Of a DNA stretch of 64,000 bases, positions 32,000-46,576 are shown in pieces. The notes under the pieces were generated by a model, which had not been told where the DNA came from, searched no databases, and worked only from the letters and a program-made list of their open reading frames with translations. The number at the start of each line of letters is the position of its first letter. Position 1 is the first letter of the stretch. Position numbers and translations under genes: made by a program. The DNA lies in assembly GCA_030063045.1 (NCBI GenBank), contig JAQSEB010000140.1, forward strand, positions 124,001-188,000, read 5' to 3'. This DNA comes from Pratylenchus scribneri. Lineage: Eukaryota; Nematoda; Chromadorea; Rhabditida; Pratylenchidae.

Positions 32000-34900
32000 T
32001 TTCAAAATCGGCCTTAGTTGTCCATCTGAAATTTTGAGATTAAATCTTAATAATTATAAGCTAAAATATATCAAAAATTCAAGCCCCAATGTTCTGCCGT
32101 TTTTTAGCTATGAATTTTTAAAAATTTTCAAAAAACACCTATAGAATGGAAAATTTCAAATAAGAATTTTTCAAAATCGGCCTGAGTTGTCCGTCTGAAA
32201 TTTTGGGATTAAATCTTAATAATTATAAGCTAAAATATATCAAAAATTCAGGCCCCAATGTTCTGCCGTTTTTTAGCTATGAAATTTTAAAAATTTTCAA
32301 AAAACACCTATAGAATGGAAAATTTCAAATAAGAATTTTTCAAAATCGGCCTGAGTTGTCCGTCTGAAATTTTGGGATTAAATCTTAATAATTATAAGCT
32401 AAAATATATCAAAAATTCAGGCCCCAATGTTCTGCCGTTTTTTAGCTATGAAATTTTAAAAATTTTCAAAAAACACCTATAGAATGGAAAATTTCAAATA
32501 AGAATTTTTCAAAATCGGCCTGAGTTGTCCGTCTGAAATTTTGGTATTAAATCTTAGTAATTATAAGCTAAAATATATCAAAAATTCAGGCCCCAATGTT
32601 CTGCCGTTTTTTAGTTATGAATTTTTAAAAATTTTCAAAAAACACCTATAGAACGGAAAATTTCAAATAAGAATTTTTCAAAATCGGCCTGAGTTGTCCG
32701 TCTGAAATTTTGGGATTAAATCTTAGTAATTATAAGCTAAAATATATCAAAAATTCAGGCCCCAATGTTCTGCCGTTTTTTAGCTATGAATTTTTAAAAA
32801 TTTTCAAAAAACACCTATAGAACGGAAAATTTCAAATAAGAATTTTTCAAAATCGGCCTGAGTTGTCCGTCTGAAATTTTGGGATTAAATCTTAGTAATT
32901 ATAAGCTAAAATATATTAAAAATTCAGGCCGGAATGTTCTGCCGTTTTTTAGCTATGAATTTTTAAAAATTTTCAAAAAACACCTATAGAACGGAAAATT
33001 TCAAATAAGAATTTTTCAAAATCGGCCTTAGTTGTCCATCTGAAATTTTGAGATTAAATCTTAATAATTATAAGCTAAAATATATCAAAAATTCAAGCCC
33101 CAATGTTCTGCCGTTTTTTAGCTCTGAATTTTTAAAAATTTTCAAAAAACACCTATAGAATGGAAAATTTCAAATAAGAATTTTTCAAAATCGGCCTGAG
33201 TTGTCCGTCTGAAATTTTGGGATTAAATCTTAATAATTATAAGCTAAAATATATCAAAAATTCAGGCCCCAATGTTCTGCCGTTTTTTAGCTATGAAATT
33301 TTAAAAATTTTCAAAAAACACCTATAGAATGGAAAATTTCAAATAAGAATTTTTCAAAATCGGCCTGAGTTGTCCGTCTGAAATTTTGGTATTAAATCTT
33401 AGTAATTATAAGCTAAAATATATCAAAAATTCAGGCCCCAATGTTCTGCCGTTTTTTAGCTATGAATTTTTAAAAATTTTCAAAAAACACCTATAGAACG
33501 GAAAATTTCAAATAAGAATTTTTCAAAATCGGCCTGAGTTGTCCGTCTGAAATTTTGGGATTAAATCTTAGTAATTATAAGCTAAAATATATTAAAAATT
33601 CAGGCCGGAATGTTCTGCCGTTTTTTAGCTATGAATTTTTAAAAATTTTCAAAAAACACCTATAGAACGGAAAATTTCAAATAAGAATTTTTCAAAATCG
33701 GCCTGAGTTGTCCGTCTGAAATTTTGGGATTAAATCTTAGTAATTATAAGCTAAAATATATCAAAAATTCAGGCCCCAATGTTCTGCCGTTTTTTAGCTA
33801 TGAATTTTTAAAAATTTTCAAAAAACACCTATAGAACGGAAAATTTCAAATAAGAATTTTTCAAAATCGGCCTGAGTTGTCCGTCTGAAATTTTGAGAAT
33901 AAATCTTAATAATTATAAGCTAAAATATATCAAAAATTCAGGCCCCAATGTTCTGCCGTTTTTTAGCTATGAATTTTTAAAAATTTTCAAAAAACACCTA
34001 TAGAATGGAAAATTTCAAATAAGAATTTTTCAAAATCGGCCTGAGTTGTCCGTCTGAAATTTTGGGATTAAATCTTAGTAATTATAAGCTAAAATATATC
34101 AAAAATTCAAGCCCCAATGTTCTGCCGTTTTTTAGCTATGAATTTTTAAAAATTTTCAAAAAACACCTATAGAATGGAAAATTTCAAATAAGAATTTTTC
34201 AAAATCGGCCTGAGTTGTCCGTCTGAAATTTTGGGATTAAATCTTAATAATTATAAGCTAAAATATATCAAAAATTCAGGCCCCAATGTTCTGCCGTTTT
34301 TTAGCTATGAATTTTTAAAAATTTTCAAAAAACACCTATAGAATGGAAAATTTCAAATAAGAATTTTTCAAAATCGGCCTGAGTTGTCCGTCTGAAATTT
34401 TGGGATTAAATCTTAATAATTATAAGCTAAAATATATCAAAAATTCAGGCCCCAATGTTCTGCCGTTTTTTAGCTATGAAATTTTAAAAATTTTCAAAAA
34501 ACACCTATAGAATGGAAAATTTCAAATAAGAATTTTTCAAAATCGGCCTGAGTTGTCCGTCTGAAATTTTGGGATTAAATCTTAATAATTATAAGCTAAA
34601 ATATATCAAAAATTCAGGCCCCAATGTTCTGCCGTTTTTTAGCTATGAAATTTTAAAAATTTTCAAAAAACACCTATAGAATGGAAAATTTCAAATAAGA
34701 ATTTTTCAAAATCGGCCTGAGTTGTCCGTCTGAAATTTTGGTATTAAATCTTAGTAATTATAAGCTAAAATATATCAAAAATTCAGGCCCCAATGTTCTG
34801 CCGTTTTTTAGTTATGAATTTTTAAAAATTTTCAAAAAACACCTATAGAACGGAAAATTTCAAATAAGAATTTTTCAAAATCGGCCTGAGTTGTCCGTCT

Positions 34901-37900
34901 GAAATTTTGGGATTAAATCTTAGTAATTATAAGCTAAAATATATCAAAAATTCAGGCCCCAATGTTCTGCCGTTTTTTAGCTATGAATTTTTAAAAATTT
35001 TCAAAAAACACCTATAGAACGGAAAATTTCAAATAAGAATTTTTCAAAATCGGCCTGAGTTGTCCGTCTGAAATTTTGGGATTAAATCTTAGTAATTATA
35101 AGCTAAAATATATTAAAAATTCAGGCCGGAATGTTCTGCCGTTTTTTAGCTATGAATTTTTAAAAATTTTCAAAAAACACCTATAGAACGGAAAATTTCA
35201 AATAAGAATTTTTCAAAATCGGCCTTAGTTGTCCATCTGAAATTTTGAGATTAAATCTTAATAATTATAAGCTAAAATATATCAAAAATTCAAGCCCCAA
35301 TGTTCTGCCGTTTTTTAGCTCTGAATTTTTAAAAATTTTCAAAAAACACCTATAGAATGGAAAATTTCAAATAAGAATTTTTCAAAATCGGCCTGAGTTG
35401 TCCGTCTGAAATTTTGGGATTAAATCTTAATAATTATAAGCTAAAATATATCAAAAATTCAGGCCCCAATGTTCTGCCGTTTTTTAGCTATGAATTTTTA
35501 AAAATTTTCAAAAAACACCTATAGAATGGAAAATTTCAAATAAGAATTTTTCAAAATCGGCCTGAGTTGTCCGTCTGAAATTTTGGGATTAAATCTTAGT
35601 AATTATAAGCTAAAATATATTAAAAATTCAGGCCGGAATGTTCTGCCGTTTTTTAGCTATGAAATTTTAAAAATTTTCAAAAAACACCTATAGAATGGAA
35701 AATTTCAAATAAGAATTTTTCAAAATCGGCCTGAGTTGTCCGTCTGAAATTTTGGTATTAAATCTTAGTAATTATAAGCTAAAATATATCAAAAATTCAG
35801 GCCCCAATGTTCTGCCGTTTTTTAGCTATGAATTTTTAAAAATTTTCAAAAAACACCTATAGAACGGAAAATTTCAAATAAGAATTTTTCAAAATCGGCC
35901 TTAGTTGTCCATCTGAAATTTTGAGATTAAATCTTAATAATTATAAGCTAAAATATATCAAAAATTCAAGCCCCAATGTTCTGCCGTTTTTTAGCTATGA
36001 ATTTTTAAAAATTTTCAAAAAACACCTATAGAATGGAAAATTTCAAATAAGAATTTTTCAAAATCGGCCTGAGTTGTCCGTCTGAAATTTTGGGATTAAA
36101 TCTTAATAATTATAAGCTAAAATATATCAAAAATTCAGGCCCCAATGTTCTGCCGTTTTTTAGCTATGAAATTTTAAAAATTTTCAAAAAACACCTATAG
36201 AATGGAAAATTTCAAATAAGAATTTTTCAAAATCGGCCTGAGTTGTCCGTCTGAAATTTTGGGATTAAATCTTAATAATTATAAGCTAAAATATATCAAA
36301 AATTCAGGCCCCAATGTTCTGCCGTTTTTTAGCTATGAAATTTTAAAAATTTTCAAAAAACACCTATAGAATGGAAAATTTCAAATAAGAATTTTTCAAA
36401 ATCGGCCTGAGTTGTCCGTCTGAAATTTTGGTATTAAATCTTAGTAATTATAAGCTAAAATATATCAAAAATTCAGGCCCCAATGTTCTGCCGTTTTTTA
36501 GTTATGAATTTTTAAAAATTTTCAAAAAACACCTATAGAACGGAAAATTTCAAATAAGAATTTTTCAAAATCGGCCTGAGTTGTCCGTCTGAAATTTTGG
36601 GATTAAATCTTAGTAATTATAAGCTAAAATATATCAAAAATTCAGGCCCCAATGTTCTGCCGTTTTTTAGCTATGAATTTTTAAAAATTTTCAAAAAACA
36701 CCTATAGAACGGAAAATTTCAAATAAGAATTTTTCAAAATCGGCCTGAGTTGTCCGTCTGAAATTTTGGGATTAAATCTTAGTAATTATAAGCTAAAATA
36801 TATTAAAAATTCAGGCCGGAATGTTCTGCCGTTTTTTAGCTATGAATTTTTAAAAATTTTCAAAAAACACCTATAGAACGGAAAATTTCAAATAAGAATT
36901 TTTCAAAATCGGCCTTAGTTGTCCATCTGAAATTTTGAGATTAAATCTTAATAATTATAAGCTAAAATATATCAAAAATTCAAGCCCCAATGTTCTGCCG
37001 TTTTTTAGCTCTGAATTTTTAAAAATTTTCAAAAAACACCTATAGAATGGAAAATTTCAAATAAGAATTTTTCAAAATCGGCCTGAGTTGTCCGTCTGAA
37101 ATTTTGGGATTAAATCTTAATAATTATAAGCTAAAATATATCAAAAATTCAGGCCCCAATGTTCTGCCGTTTTTTAGCTATGAAATTTTAAAAATTTTCA
37201 AAAAACACCTATAGAATGGAAAATTTCAAATAAGAATTTTTCAAAATCGGCCTGAGTTGTCCGTCTGAAATTTTGGTATTAAATCTTAGTAATTATAAGC
37301 TAAAATATATCAAAAATTCAGGCCCCAATGTTCTGCCGTTTTTTAGCTATGAATTTTTAAAAATTTTCAAAAAACACCTATAGAACGGAAAATTTCAAAT
37401 AAGAATTTTTCAAAATCGGCCTGAGTTGTCCGTCTGAAATTTTGGGATTAAATCTTAGTAATTATAAGCTAAAATATATTAAAAATTCAGGCCGGAATGT
37501 TCTGCCGTTTTTTAGCTATGAATTTTTAAAAATTTTCAAAAAACACCTATAGAACGGAAAATTTCAAATAAGAATTTTTCAAAATCGGCCTGAGTTGTCC
37601 GTCTGAAATTTTGGGATTAAATCTTAGTAATTATAAGCTAAAATATATCAAAAATTCAGGCCCCAATGTTCTGCCGTTTTTTAGCTATGAATTTTTAAAA
37701 ATTTTCAAAAAACACCTATAGAACGGAAAATTTCAAATAAGAATTTTTCAAAATCGGCCTGAGTTGTCCGTCTGAAATTTTGAGAATAAATCTTAATAAT
37801 TATAAGCTAAAATATATCAAAAATTCAGGCCCCAATGTTCTGCCGTTTTTTAGCTATGAATTTTTAAAAATTTTCAAAAAACACCTATAGAATGGAAAAT
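32000..37900. repeat. Higher-order repeats of 13 and 10 monomers
   Basis: The private variant TTTTTTAGCTCTGAA occurs three times, with GCTCTG at 33,121, 35,318 and 37,008. Spacings are 2197 bp (13 x 169) and 1690 bp (10 x 169). The neighbouring marker CAGGCCGGAATG repeats with the same spacings (32,929, 35,126, 36,816). The second unit is thus a 13-monomer block and the next a copy lacking three monomers. Limits are approximate. Confidence 0.85.
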
Positions 37901-39700
37901 TTCAAATAAGAATTTTTCAAAATCGGCCTGAGTTGTCCGTCTGAAATTTTGGGATTAAATCTTAGTAATTATAAGCTAAAATATATCAAAAATTCAAGCC
38001 CCAATGTTCTGCCGTTTTTTAGCTATGAATTTTTAAAAATTTTCAAAAAACACCTATAGAATGGAAAATTTCAAATAAGAATTTTTCAAAATCGGCCTGA
38101 GTTGTCCGTCTGAAATTTTGGGATTAAATCTTAGTAATTATAAGCTAAAATATATCAAAAATTCTGACCTGAATGTTCTGCCGTTTTTTAGTTATGAATT
38201 TTTAAAAATTTTCAAAAAACACCTATAGAACGGAAAATTTCAAATAAGAATTTTTCAAAATCGGCCTGAGTTGTCCGTCTGAAATTTTGGGATTAAATCT
38301 TAGTAATTATAAGCTAAAATATATCAAAAATTCAGACCTGAATGTTCTGCCGTTTTTTAGTTATGAATTTTTAAAAATTTTCAAAAAACACCTATAGAAC
38401 GGAAAATTTCAAATAAGAATTTTTCAAAATCGGCCTTAGTTGTCCATCTGAAATTTTGGGATTAAATCTTAATAATTATAAGCTAAAATATATCAAAAAT
38501 TCAGGCCCCAATGTTCTGCCGTTTTTTAGCTATGAAATTTTAAAAATTTTCAAAAAACACCTATAGAATGGAAAATTTCAAATAAGAATTTTTCAAAATC
38601 GGCCTGAGTTGTCCGTCTGAAATTTTGGTATTAAATCTTAGTAATTATAAGCTAAAATATATCAAAAATTCAGGCCCCAATGTTCTGCCGTTTTTTAGCT
38701 ATGAATTTTTAAAAATTTTCAAAAAACACCTATAGAACGGAAAATTTCAAATAAGAATTTTTCAAAATCGGCCTGAGTTGTCCGTCTGAAATTTTGGGAT
38801 TAAATCTTAGTAATTATAAGCTAAAATATATCAAAAATTCAGGCCCCAATGTTCTGCCGTTTTTTAGCTATGAATTTTTAAAAATTTTCAAAAAACACCT
38901 ATAGAACGGAAAATTTCAAATAAGAATTTTTCAAAATCGGCCTGAGTTGTCCGTCTGAAATTTTGAGAATAAATCTTAATAATTATAAGCTAAAATATAT
39001 CAAAAATTCAGGCCCCAATGTTCTGCCGTTTTTTAGCTATGAATTTTTAAAAATTTTCAAAAAACACCTATAGAATGGAAAATTTCAAATAAGAATTTTT
39101 CAAAATCGGCCTGAGTTGTCCGTCTGAAATTTTGGGATTAAATCTTAGTAATTATAAGCTAAAATATATCAAAAATTCAAGCCCCAATGTTCTGCCGTTT
39201 TTTAGCTATGAATTTTTAAAAATTTTCAAAAAACACCTATAGAATGGAAAATTTCAAATAAGAATTTTTCAAAATCGGCCTGAGTTGTCCGTCTGAAATT
39301 TTGGGATTAAATCTTAGTAATTATAAGCTAAAATATATCAAAAATTCTGACCTGAATGTTCTGCCGTTTTTTAGTTATGAATTTTTAAAAATTTTCAAAA
39401 AACACCTATAGAACGGAAAATTTCAAATAAGAATTTTTCAAAATCGGCCTGAGTTGTCCGTCTGAAATTTTGGGATTAAATCTTAGTAATTATAAGCTAA
39501 AATATATCAAAAATTCAGACCTGAATGTTCTGCCGTTTTTTAGTTATGAATTTTTAAAAATTTTCAAAAAACACCTATAGAACGGAAAAATTCAAATAAG
39601 AATTTTTCAAAATCGGCCTTAGTTGTCCATCTGAAATTTTGGGATTAAATCTTAATAATTATAAGCTAAAATATATCAAAAATTCAGGCCCCAATGTTCT
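37500..39700. repeat. Higher-order repeat, 7 monomers (1183 bp)
   Basis: The private variant ATTCTGACCTGAATG recurs at 38,162 and 39,345, and TTGAGAATAAATC at 37,782 and 38,965. Both spacings are 1183 bp, or 7 x 169. Limits are approximate. Confidence 0.85.
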
Positions 39701-41559
39701 GCCGTTTTTTAGCTATGAAATTTTAAAAATTTTCAAAAAACACCTATAGAATGGAAAATTTCAAATAAGAATTTTTCAAAATCGGCCTGAGTTTTCCGTC
39801 TGAAATTTTGGTATTAAATCTTAGTAATTATAAGCTAAAATATATCAAAAATTCAGGCCCCAATGTTCTGCCGTTTTTTAGTTATGAATTTTTAAAAATT
39901 TTCAAAAAACACCTATAGAACGGAAAATTTCAAATAAGAATTTTTCAAAATCGGCCTGAGTTGTCCGTCTGAAATTTTGGGATTAAATCTTAGTAATTAT
40001 AAGCTAAAATATATCAAAAATTCAGGCCCCAATGTTCTGCCGTTTTTTAGCTATGAATTTTTAAAAATTTTCAAAAAACACCTATAGAACGGAAAATTTC
40101 AAATAAGAATTTTTCAAAATCAGCCTGAGTTGTCCGTCTGAAATTTTGGGATTAAATCTTAGTAATTATAAGCTAAAATATATCAAAAATTCAAGCCCCA
40201 ATGTTCTGCCGTTTTTTAGCTATGAATTTTTAAAAATTTTCAAAAAACACCTATAGAATGGAAAATTTCAAATAAGAATTTTTCAAAATCAGCCTGAGTT
40301 GTCCGTCTGAAATTTTGGGATTAAATCTTAGTAATTATAAGCTAAAATATATCAAAAATTCAAGCCCCAATGTTCTGCCGTTTTTTAGTTATGAATTTTT
40401 AAAGATTTTCAAAAAACACCTATAGAATGGAAAATTTCAAATAAGAATTTTTCAAAATCGGCCTTAGTTGTCCATCTGAAATTTTGGGATTAAATCTTAA
40501 TAATTATAAGCTAAAATATATCAAAAATTCAGGCCCCAATGTTCTGCCGTTTTTTAGTTATGAATTTTTAAAAATTTTCAAAAAACACCTATAGAACGGA
40601 AAATTTCAAATAAGAATTTTTCAAAATCGGCCTTAGTTGTCCATCTGAAATTTTGGGATTAAATCTTAATAATTATAAGCTAAAATATATCAAAAATTCA
40701 GGCCCCAATGTTCTGCCGTTTTTTAGCTATGAAATTTTAAAAATTTTCAAAAAACACCTATAGAATGGAAAATTTCAAATAAGAATTTTTCAAAATCGGC
40801 CTGAGTTTTCCGTCTGAAATTTTGGTATTAAATCTTAGTAATTATAAGCTAAAATATATCAAAAATTCAAGCCCCAATGTTCTGCCGTTTTTTAGCTATG
40901 AATTTTTAAAAATTTTCAAAAAACACCTATAGAACGGAAAATTTCAAATAAGAATTTTTCAAAATCGGCCTTAGTTGTCCATCTGAAATTTTGGGATTAA
41001 ATCTTAATAATTATAAGCTAAAATATATCAAAAATTCAGGCCCCAATGTTCTGCCGTTTTTTAGCTATGAATTTTTAAAAATTTTCAAAAAAACACCTAT
41101 AGAATGGAAAATTTCAAATAAGAATTTTTCAAAATCGGCCTGAGTTGTCCGTCTGAAATTTTGGGATTAAATCTTAGTAATTATAAGCTAAAATATATCA
41201 AAAATTCAGACCTGAATGTTCTGCCGTTTTTTAGTTATGAATTTTTAAAGATTTTCAAAAAACACCTATAGAACGGAAAATTTCAAATAAGAATTTTTCA
41301 AAATCAGCCTGAGTTGTCCGTCTGAAATTTTGGGATTAAATCTTAGTAATTATAAGCTAAAATATATCAAAAATTCAAGCCCCAATGTTCTGCCGTTTTT
41401 TAGTTATGAATTTTTAAAGATTTTCAAAAAACACCTATAGAATGGAAAATTTCAAATAAGAATTTTTCAAAATCGGCCTGAGTTGTCCGTCTGAAATTTT
41501 GGGATTAAATCTTAGTAATTATAAGCTAAAATATATCAAAAATTCAAGCCCCAATGTTC

Positions 41560-44500
41560 TGCCGTTTTTTAGCTATGAATTTTAAAAATTTTCAAAAAAC
41601 ACCTATAGAATGGAAAATTTCAAATAAGAATTTTTCAAAATCGGCCTGAGTTGTCCGTCTGAAATTTTGGGATTAAATCTTAGTAATTATAAGCTAAAAT
41701 ATATCAAAAATTCAGACCTGAATGTTCTGCCGTTTTTTAGTTATGAATTTTTAAAGATTTTCAAAAAACACCTATAGAACGGAAAATTTCAAATAAGAAT
41801 TTTTCAAAATCGGCCTTAGTTGTCCATCTGAAATTTTGAGATTAAATCTTAATAATTATAAGCTAAAATATATCAAAAATTCAAGCCCCAATGTTCTGCC
41901 GTTTTTTAGCTATGAATTTTTAAAAATTTTCAAAAAACACCTATAGAATGGAAAATTTCAAATAAGAATTTTTCAAAATCGGCCTGAGTTGTCCGTCTGA
42001 AATTTTGGGATTAAATCTTAATAATTATAAGCTAAAATATATCAAAAATTCAGGCCCCAATGTTCTGCCGTTTTTAGCTATGAAATTTTAAAAATTTTCA
42101 AAAAACACCTATAGAATGGAAAATTTCAAATAAGAATTTTTCAAAATCGGCCTGAGTTGTCCGTCTGAAATTTTGGTATTAAATCTTAGTAATTATAAGC
42201 TAAAATATATCAAAAATTCAGGCCCCAATGTTCTGCCGTTTATTAGTTATGAATTTTTAAAAATTTTCAAAAAACACCTATAGAACGGAAAATTTCAAAT
42301 AAGAATTTTTCAAAATCGGCCTGAGTTGTCCGTCTGAAATTTTGGGATTAAATCTTAGTAATTATAAGCTAAAATATATCAAAAATTCAGGCCCCAATGT
42401 TCTGCCGTTTTTTAGCTATGAATTTTTAAAAATTTTCAAAAAACACCTATAGAACGGAAAATTTCAAATAAGAATTTTTCAAAATCGGCCTGAGTTGTCC
42501 GTCTGAAATTTTGGGATTAAATCTTAGTAATTATAAGCTAAAATATATCAAAAATTCAGGCCCCAATGTTCTGCCGTTTTTTAGTTATGAATTTTTAAAA
42601 ATTTTCAAAAAACACCTATAGAACGGAAAATTTCAAATAAGAATTTTTCAAAATCGGCCTGAGTTGTCCGTCTGAAATTTTGGGATTAAATCTTAATAAT
42701 TATAAGCTAAAATATATCAAAAATTCAGGCCCCAATGTTCTGCCGTTTTTTAGCTATGAAATTTTAAAAATTTTCAAAAAACACCTATAGAATGGAAAAT
42801 TTCAAATAAGAATTTTTCAAAATCGGCCTGAGTTGTCCGTCTGAAATTTTGGTATTAAATCTTAGTAATTATAAGCTAAAATATATCAAAAATTCAAGCC
42901 CCAATGTTCTGCCGTTTTTTAGTTATGAATTTTTAAAGATTTTCAAAAAACACCTATAGAATGGAAAATTTCAAATAAGAATTTTTCAAAATCGGCCTGA
43001 GTTGTCCGTCTGAAATTTTGGGATTAAATCTTAGTAATTATAAGCTAAAATATATCAAAAATTCAAGCCCCAATGTTCTGCCGTTTTTTAGCTATGAATT
43101 TTAAAAATTTTCAAAAAACACCTATAGAATGGAAAATTTCAAATAAGAATTTTTCAAAATCGGCCTGAGTTGTCCGTCTGAAATTTTGGGATTAAATCTT
43201 AGTAATTATAAGCTAAAATATATCAAAAATTCAAGCCCCAATGTTCTGCCGTTTTTTAGCTATGAATTTTAAAACTTTTCAAAAAACACCTATAGAATGG
43301 AAAATTTCAAATAAGAATTTTTCAAAATCGGCCTGAGTTGTCCGTCTGAAATTTTGGGATTAAATCTTAGTAATTATAAGCTAAAATATATCAAAAATTC
43401 AAGCCCCAATGTTCTGCCGTTTTTTAGCTATGAATTTTAAAAATTTTCAAAAAACACCTATAGAATGGAAAATTTCAAATAAGAATTTTTCAAAATCGGC
43501 CTGAGTTGTCCGTCTGAAATTTTGGGATTAAATCTTAGTAATTATAAGCTAAAATATATCAAAAATTCAGACCTGAATGTTCTGCCGTTTTTTAGTTATG
43601 AATTTTTAAAGATTTTCAAAAAACACCTATAGAACGGAAAATTTCAAATAAGAATTTTTCAAAATCGGCCTTAGTTGTCCATCTGAAATTTTGAGATTAA
43701 ATCTTAATAATTATAAGCTAAAATATATCAAAAATTCAAGCCCCAATGTTCTGCCGTTTTTTAGCTATGAATTTTTAAAAATTTTCAAAAAACACCTATA
43801 GAATGGAAAATTTCAAATAAGAATTTTTCAAAATCGGCCTGAGTTGTCCGTCTGAAATTTTGGGATTAAATCTTAATAATTATAAGCTAAAATATATCAA
43901 AAATTCAGGCCCCAATGTTCTGCCGTTTTTAGCTATGAAATTTTAAAAATTTTCAAAAAACACCTATAGAATGGAAAATTTCAAATAAGAATTTTTCAAA
44001 ATCGGCCTGAGTTGTCCGTCTGAAATTTTGGTATTAAATCTTAGTAATTATAAGCTAAAATATATCAAAAATTCAGGCCCCAATGTTCTGCCGTTTTTTA
44101 GTTATGAATTTTTAAAAATTTTCAAAAAACACCTATAGAACGGAAAATTTCAAATAAGAATTTTTCAAAATCGGCCTGAGTTGTCCGTCTGAAATTTTGG
44201 GATTAAATCTTAGTAATTATAAGCTAAAATATATCAAAAATTCAGGCCCCAATGTTCTGCCGTTTTTTAGCTATGAATTTTTAAAAATTTTCAAAAAACA
44301 CCTATAGAACGGAAAATTTCAAATAAGAATTTTTCAAAATCGGCCTGAGTTGTCCGTCTGAAATTTTGGGATTAAATCTTAGTAATTATAAGCTAAAATA
44401 TATCAAAAATTCAAGCCCCAATGTTCTGCCGTTTTTTAGCTATGAATTTTTAAAAATTTTCAAAAAACACCTATAGAACGGAAAATTTCAAATAAGAATT

Positions 44501-45300
44501 TTTCAAAATCGGCCTGAGTTGTCCGTCTGAAATTTTGGGATTAAATCTTAGTAATTATAAGCTAAAATATATCAAAAATTCAAGCCCCAATGTTCTGCCG
44601 TTTTTTAGCTATGAATTTTTAAAAATTTTCAAAAAACACCTATAGAATGGAAAATTTCAAATAAGAATTTTTCAAAATCGGCCTGAGTTGTCCGTCTGAA
44701 ATTTTGGGATTAAATCTTAGTAATTATAAGCTAAAATATATCAAAAATTCAGACTTGAATGTTCTGCCGTTTTTTAGTTATGAATTTTTAAAAATTTTCA
44801 AAAAACACCTATAGAACGGAAAATTTCAAATAAGAATTTTTCAAAATCGGCCTGAGTTGTCCGTCTGAAATTTTGGGATTAAATCTTAATAATTATAAGC
44901 TAAAATATATCAAAAATTCAGGCCCCAATGTTCTGCCGTTTTTTAGCTATGAAATTTTAAAAATTTTCAAAAAACACCTATAGAATGGAAAATTTCAAAT
45001 AAGAATTTTTCAAAATCGGCCTGAGTTGTCCGTCTGAAATTTTGGTATTAAATCTTAGTAATTATAAGCTAAAATATATCAAAAATTCAGGACCCAATGT
45101 TCTGCCGTTTTTTAGTTATGAATTTTTAAAAATTTTCAAAAAACACCTATAGAACGGAAAATTTCAAATAAGAATTTTTCAAAATCGGCCTGAGTTGTCC
45201 GTCTGAAATTTTGGGATTAAATCTTAGTAATTATAAGCTAAAATATATCAAAAATTCAGGCCCCAATGTTCTGCCGTTTTTTAGCTATGAATTTTTAAAA
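41560..45300. repeat. Higher-order repeat, 11 monomers (about 1855 bp)
   Basis: AAAGATTTTC in place of AAAAATTTTC recurs at 41,753 and 43,608, and the shortened CCGTTTTTAGC at 42,068 and 43,923. Both spacings are 1855 bp. This equals 11 x 169 minus four bases, and single-base deletions seen in individual monomers within the unit account for the four. Limits are approximate. Confidence 0.8.
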
Positions 45301-46576
45301 ATTTTCAAAAAACACCTATAGAACGGAAAATTTCAAATAAGAATTTTTCAAAATCGGCCTGAGTTGTCCGTCTGAAATTTTGGGATTAAATCTTAGTAAT
45401 TATAAGCTAAAATATATCAAAAATTCAGGCCCCAATGTTCTGCCGTTTTTTAGCTATGAATTTTTAAAAATTTTCAAAAAACACCTATAGAACGGAAAAT
45501 TTCAAATAAGAATTTTTCAAAATCGGCCTTAGTTGTCCATCTGAAATTTTGAGATTAAATCTTAATAATTATAAGCTAAAATATATCAAAAATTCAAGCC
45601 CCAATGTTCTGTCGTTTTTTAGCTATGAATTTTTAAAAATTTTCAAAAAACACCTAAAGAATGGAAAATTTCAAATAAGAATTTTTCAAAATCGGCCTGA
45701 GTTGTCCGTCTGAAATTTTGGGATTAAATCTTAATAATTATAAGCTAAAATATATCAAAAATTCAGGCCCCAATGTTCTGCCGTTTTTTAGCTATGAAAT
45801 TTTAAAAATTTTCAAAAAACACCTATAGAATGGAAAATTTCAAATAAGAATTTTTCAAAATCGGCCTGAGTTGTCCGTCTGAAATTTTGGTATTAAATCT
45901 TAGTAATTATAAGCTAAAATATATCAAAAATTCAGACCTGAATGTTCTGCCGTTTTTTAGTTATGAATTTTTAAAAATTTTCAAAAAACACCTATAGAAC
46001 GGAAAATTTCAAATAAGAATTTTTCAAAATCGGCCTTAGTTGTCCATCTGAAATTTTGAGATTAAATCTTAATAATTATAAGCTAAAATATATCAAAAAT
46101 TCAAGCCCCAATGTTCTGCCGTTTTTTAGCTATGAATTTTTAAAAATTTTCAAAAAACACCTATAGAATGGAAAATTTCAAATAAGAATTTTTCAAAATC
46201 GGCCTGAGTTGTCCGTCTGAAATTTTGGGATTAAATCTTAATAATTATAAGCTAAAATATATCAAAAATTCAGACCTGAATGTTCTGCCGTTTTTTAGTT
46301 ATGAATTTTTAAAAATTTTCAAAAAACACCTATAGAACGGAAAATTTCAAATAAGAATTTTTCAAAATCGGCCTGAGTTGTCCGTCTGAAATTTTGGTAT
46401 TAAATCTTAGTAATTATAAGCTAAAATATATCAAAAATTCAGGCCCCAATGTTCTGCCGTTTTTTAGTTATGAATTTTTAAAAATTTTCAAAAAACACCT
46501 ATAGAACGGAAAATTTCAAATAAGAATTTTTCAAAATCGGCCTGAGTTGTCCGTCTGAAATTTTGGGATTAAATCT

